In this document: positions 63,896-64,000 of the stretch, piece by piece
Layout: the number at the start of each line of letters is the position of its first letter
How positions within the stretch are numbered: position 1 is the stretch's first letter
From: Saccharicrinis sp963675435
Lineage (GTDB): Bacteria; Bacteroidota; Bacteroidia; Bacteroidales; Marinilabiliaceae
Assembly (NCBI GenBank): GCA_963675435.1
Contig: OY776216.1
Coordinates: 5,613,841-5,677,840, forward strand
Reading direction: 5' to 3'
DNA: 64,000 nucleotides
Program-made: the position numbers and the translations under genes
Notes under the pieces: model-generated
Told to the model about the DNA's origin: nothing
Databases searched by the model: none
What the model saw: the letters and a program-made list of their open reading frames with translations, nothing else

Positions 63896-64000
63896 TTAAC
63901 CGTTAAATACTTTGTCTAACGTAACACCTCTATGCTTAGCCACAGTTTGAGCGTCTCTTAATTCCTTAAGTGCATTAATAGTAGCTTTTACAAGGTTGTG
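63896..64000 (-). CDS. rpsE: Ribosomal protein S5, C-terminal part
   Basis: The last 34 residues of S5 (HNLVKATINALKELRDAQTV, then AKHRGVTLDKVFNG and stop). The gene continues beyond the end of the window. Confidence 0.93.
   Translation of the reverse strand, partial: HNLVKATINALKELRDAQTVAKHRGVTLDKVFNG

Overview
The window is AT-rich DNA from a member of the Bacteroidota, probably an anaerobic or facultative one of the Marinilabiliales type (the order is an inference). Supporting signs are a lipoprotein with an acidic Bacteroidota-type export signal after the lipobox, TAnnTTTG promoter-like boxes, a eukaryotic-type citrate synthase, a large reg_prop/Y_Y_Y/SpoIIE sensor, and the spc/alpha ribosomal operon order. 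No tRNA, rRNA or CRISPR array was seen.

Region 1 (about 1.3-23.5 kb) is accessory DNA that reads like an integron-type cassette array without its integrase. Small, mostly unknown genes all lie on the + strand, singly or in pairs. Most are separated by 85-190 bp imperfect palindromes whose outer arms keep AAC (R'') and GTT (R'), and stop codons fall inside R'' in two cases. These are attC-like sites. Cassette genes include a TonB-C-terminal protein, a P-loop protein, a lipoprotein, a DUF7660-like protein, a TPR protein, a frameshifted MarC, an IMP dehydrogenase homologue, a DUF1304 membrane protein and an LES-type lipoprotein. The array is heavily invaded: IS110 (one frameshifted copy and one relic), two IS66 elements, an IS91-like HUH element that also carries a tyrosine recombinase (one full copy, several truncated ones), group II intron pieces and a 210-bp MITE. 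The IS91-like element and the introns sit at the same place inside the attC-like sites, just after R''.

Region 2 (23.8-32.6 kb) is core: hrpB (minus), then kdsA, an FSA-like transaldolase fused to KdsD-type CBS domains, kdnA, kdnB, kdsB and kdsC (plus). Together these would make CMP-8-amino-Kdo for the lipid A core. The aldolase-CBS fusion sits where an arabinose-5-phosphate source would be expected, and no kdsD is present in the window.

Region 3 (32.6-39.5 kb) is a second accessory insertion, bounded by a 13-bp inverted repeat. It holds a lone minus-strand cassette-like gene whose attC-like site is split by a second full IS91-like element, itself carrying nested IS630 and IS66 insertions.

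Region 4 (39.5-53.4 kb) holds a GT-B-like glycosyl/glycerophosphotransferase, a small unknown gene, a formate module (pflB, pflA, focA), a D-lactate-dehydrogenase-type FAD/Fe-S protein, a 1127-residue sensor phosphatase and citrate synthase. Region 5 (53.4-64 kb) starts with an IS66 copy whose proteins are identical to the nested one, inserted between small gene remnants. It is followed by eno and the 3' part of the spc operon with the alpha operon (rpsE to rplQ), all on the minus strand.
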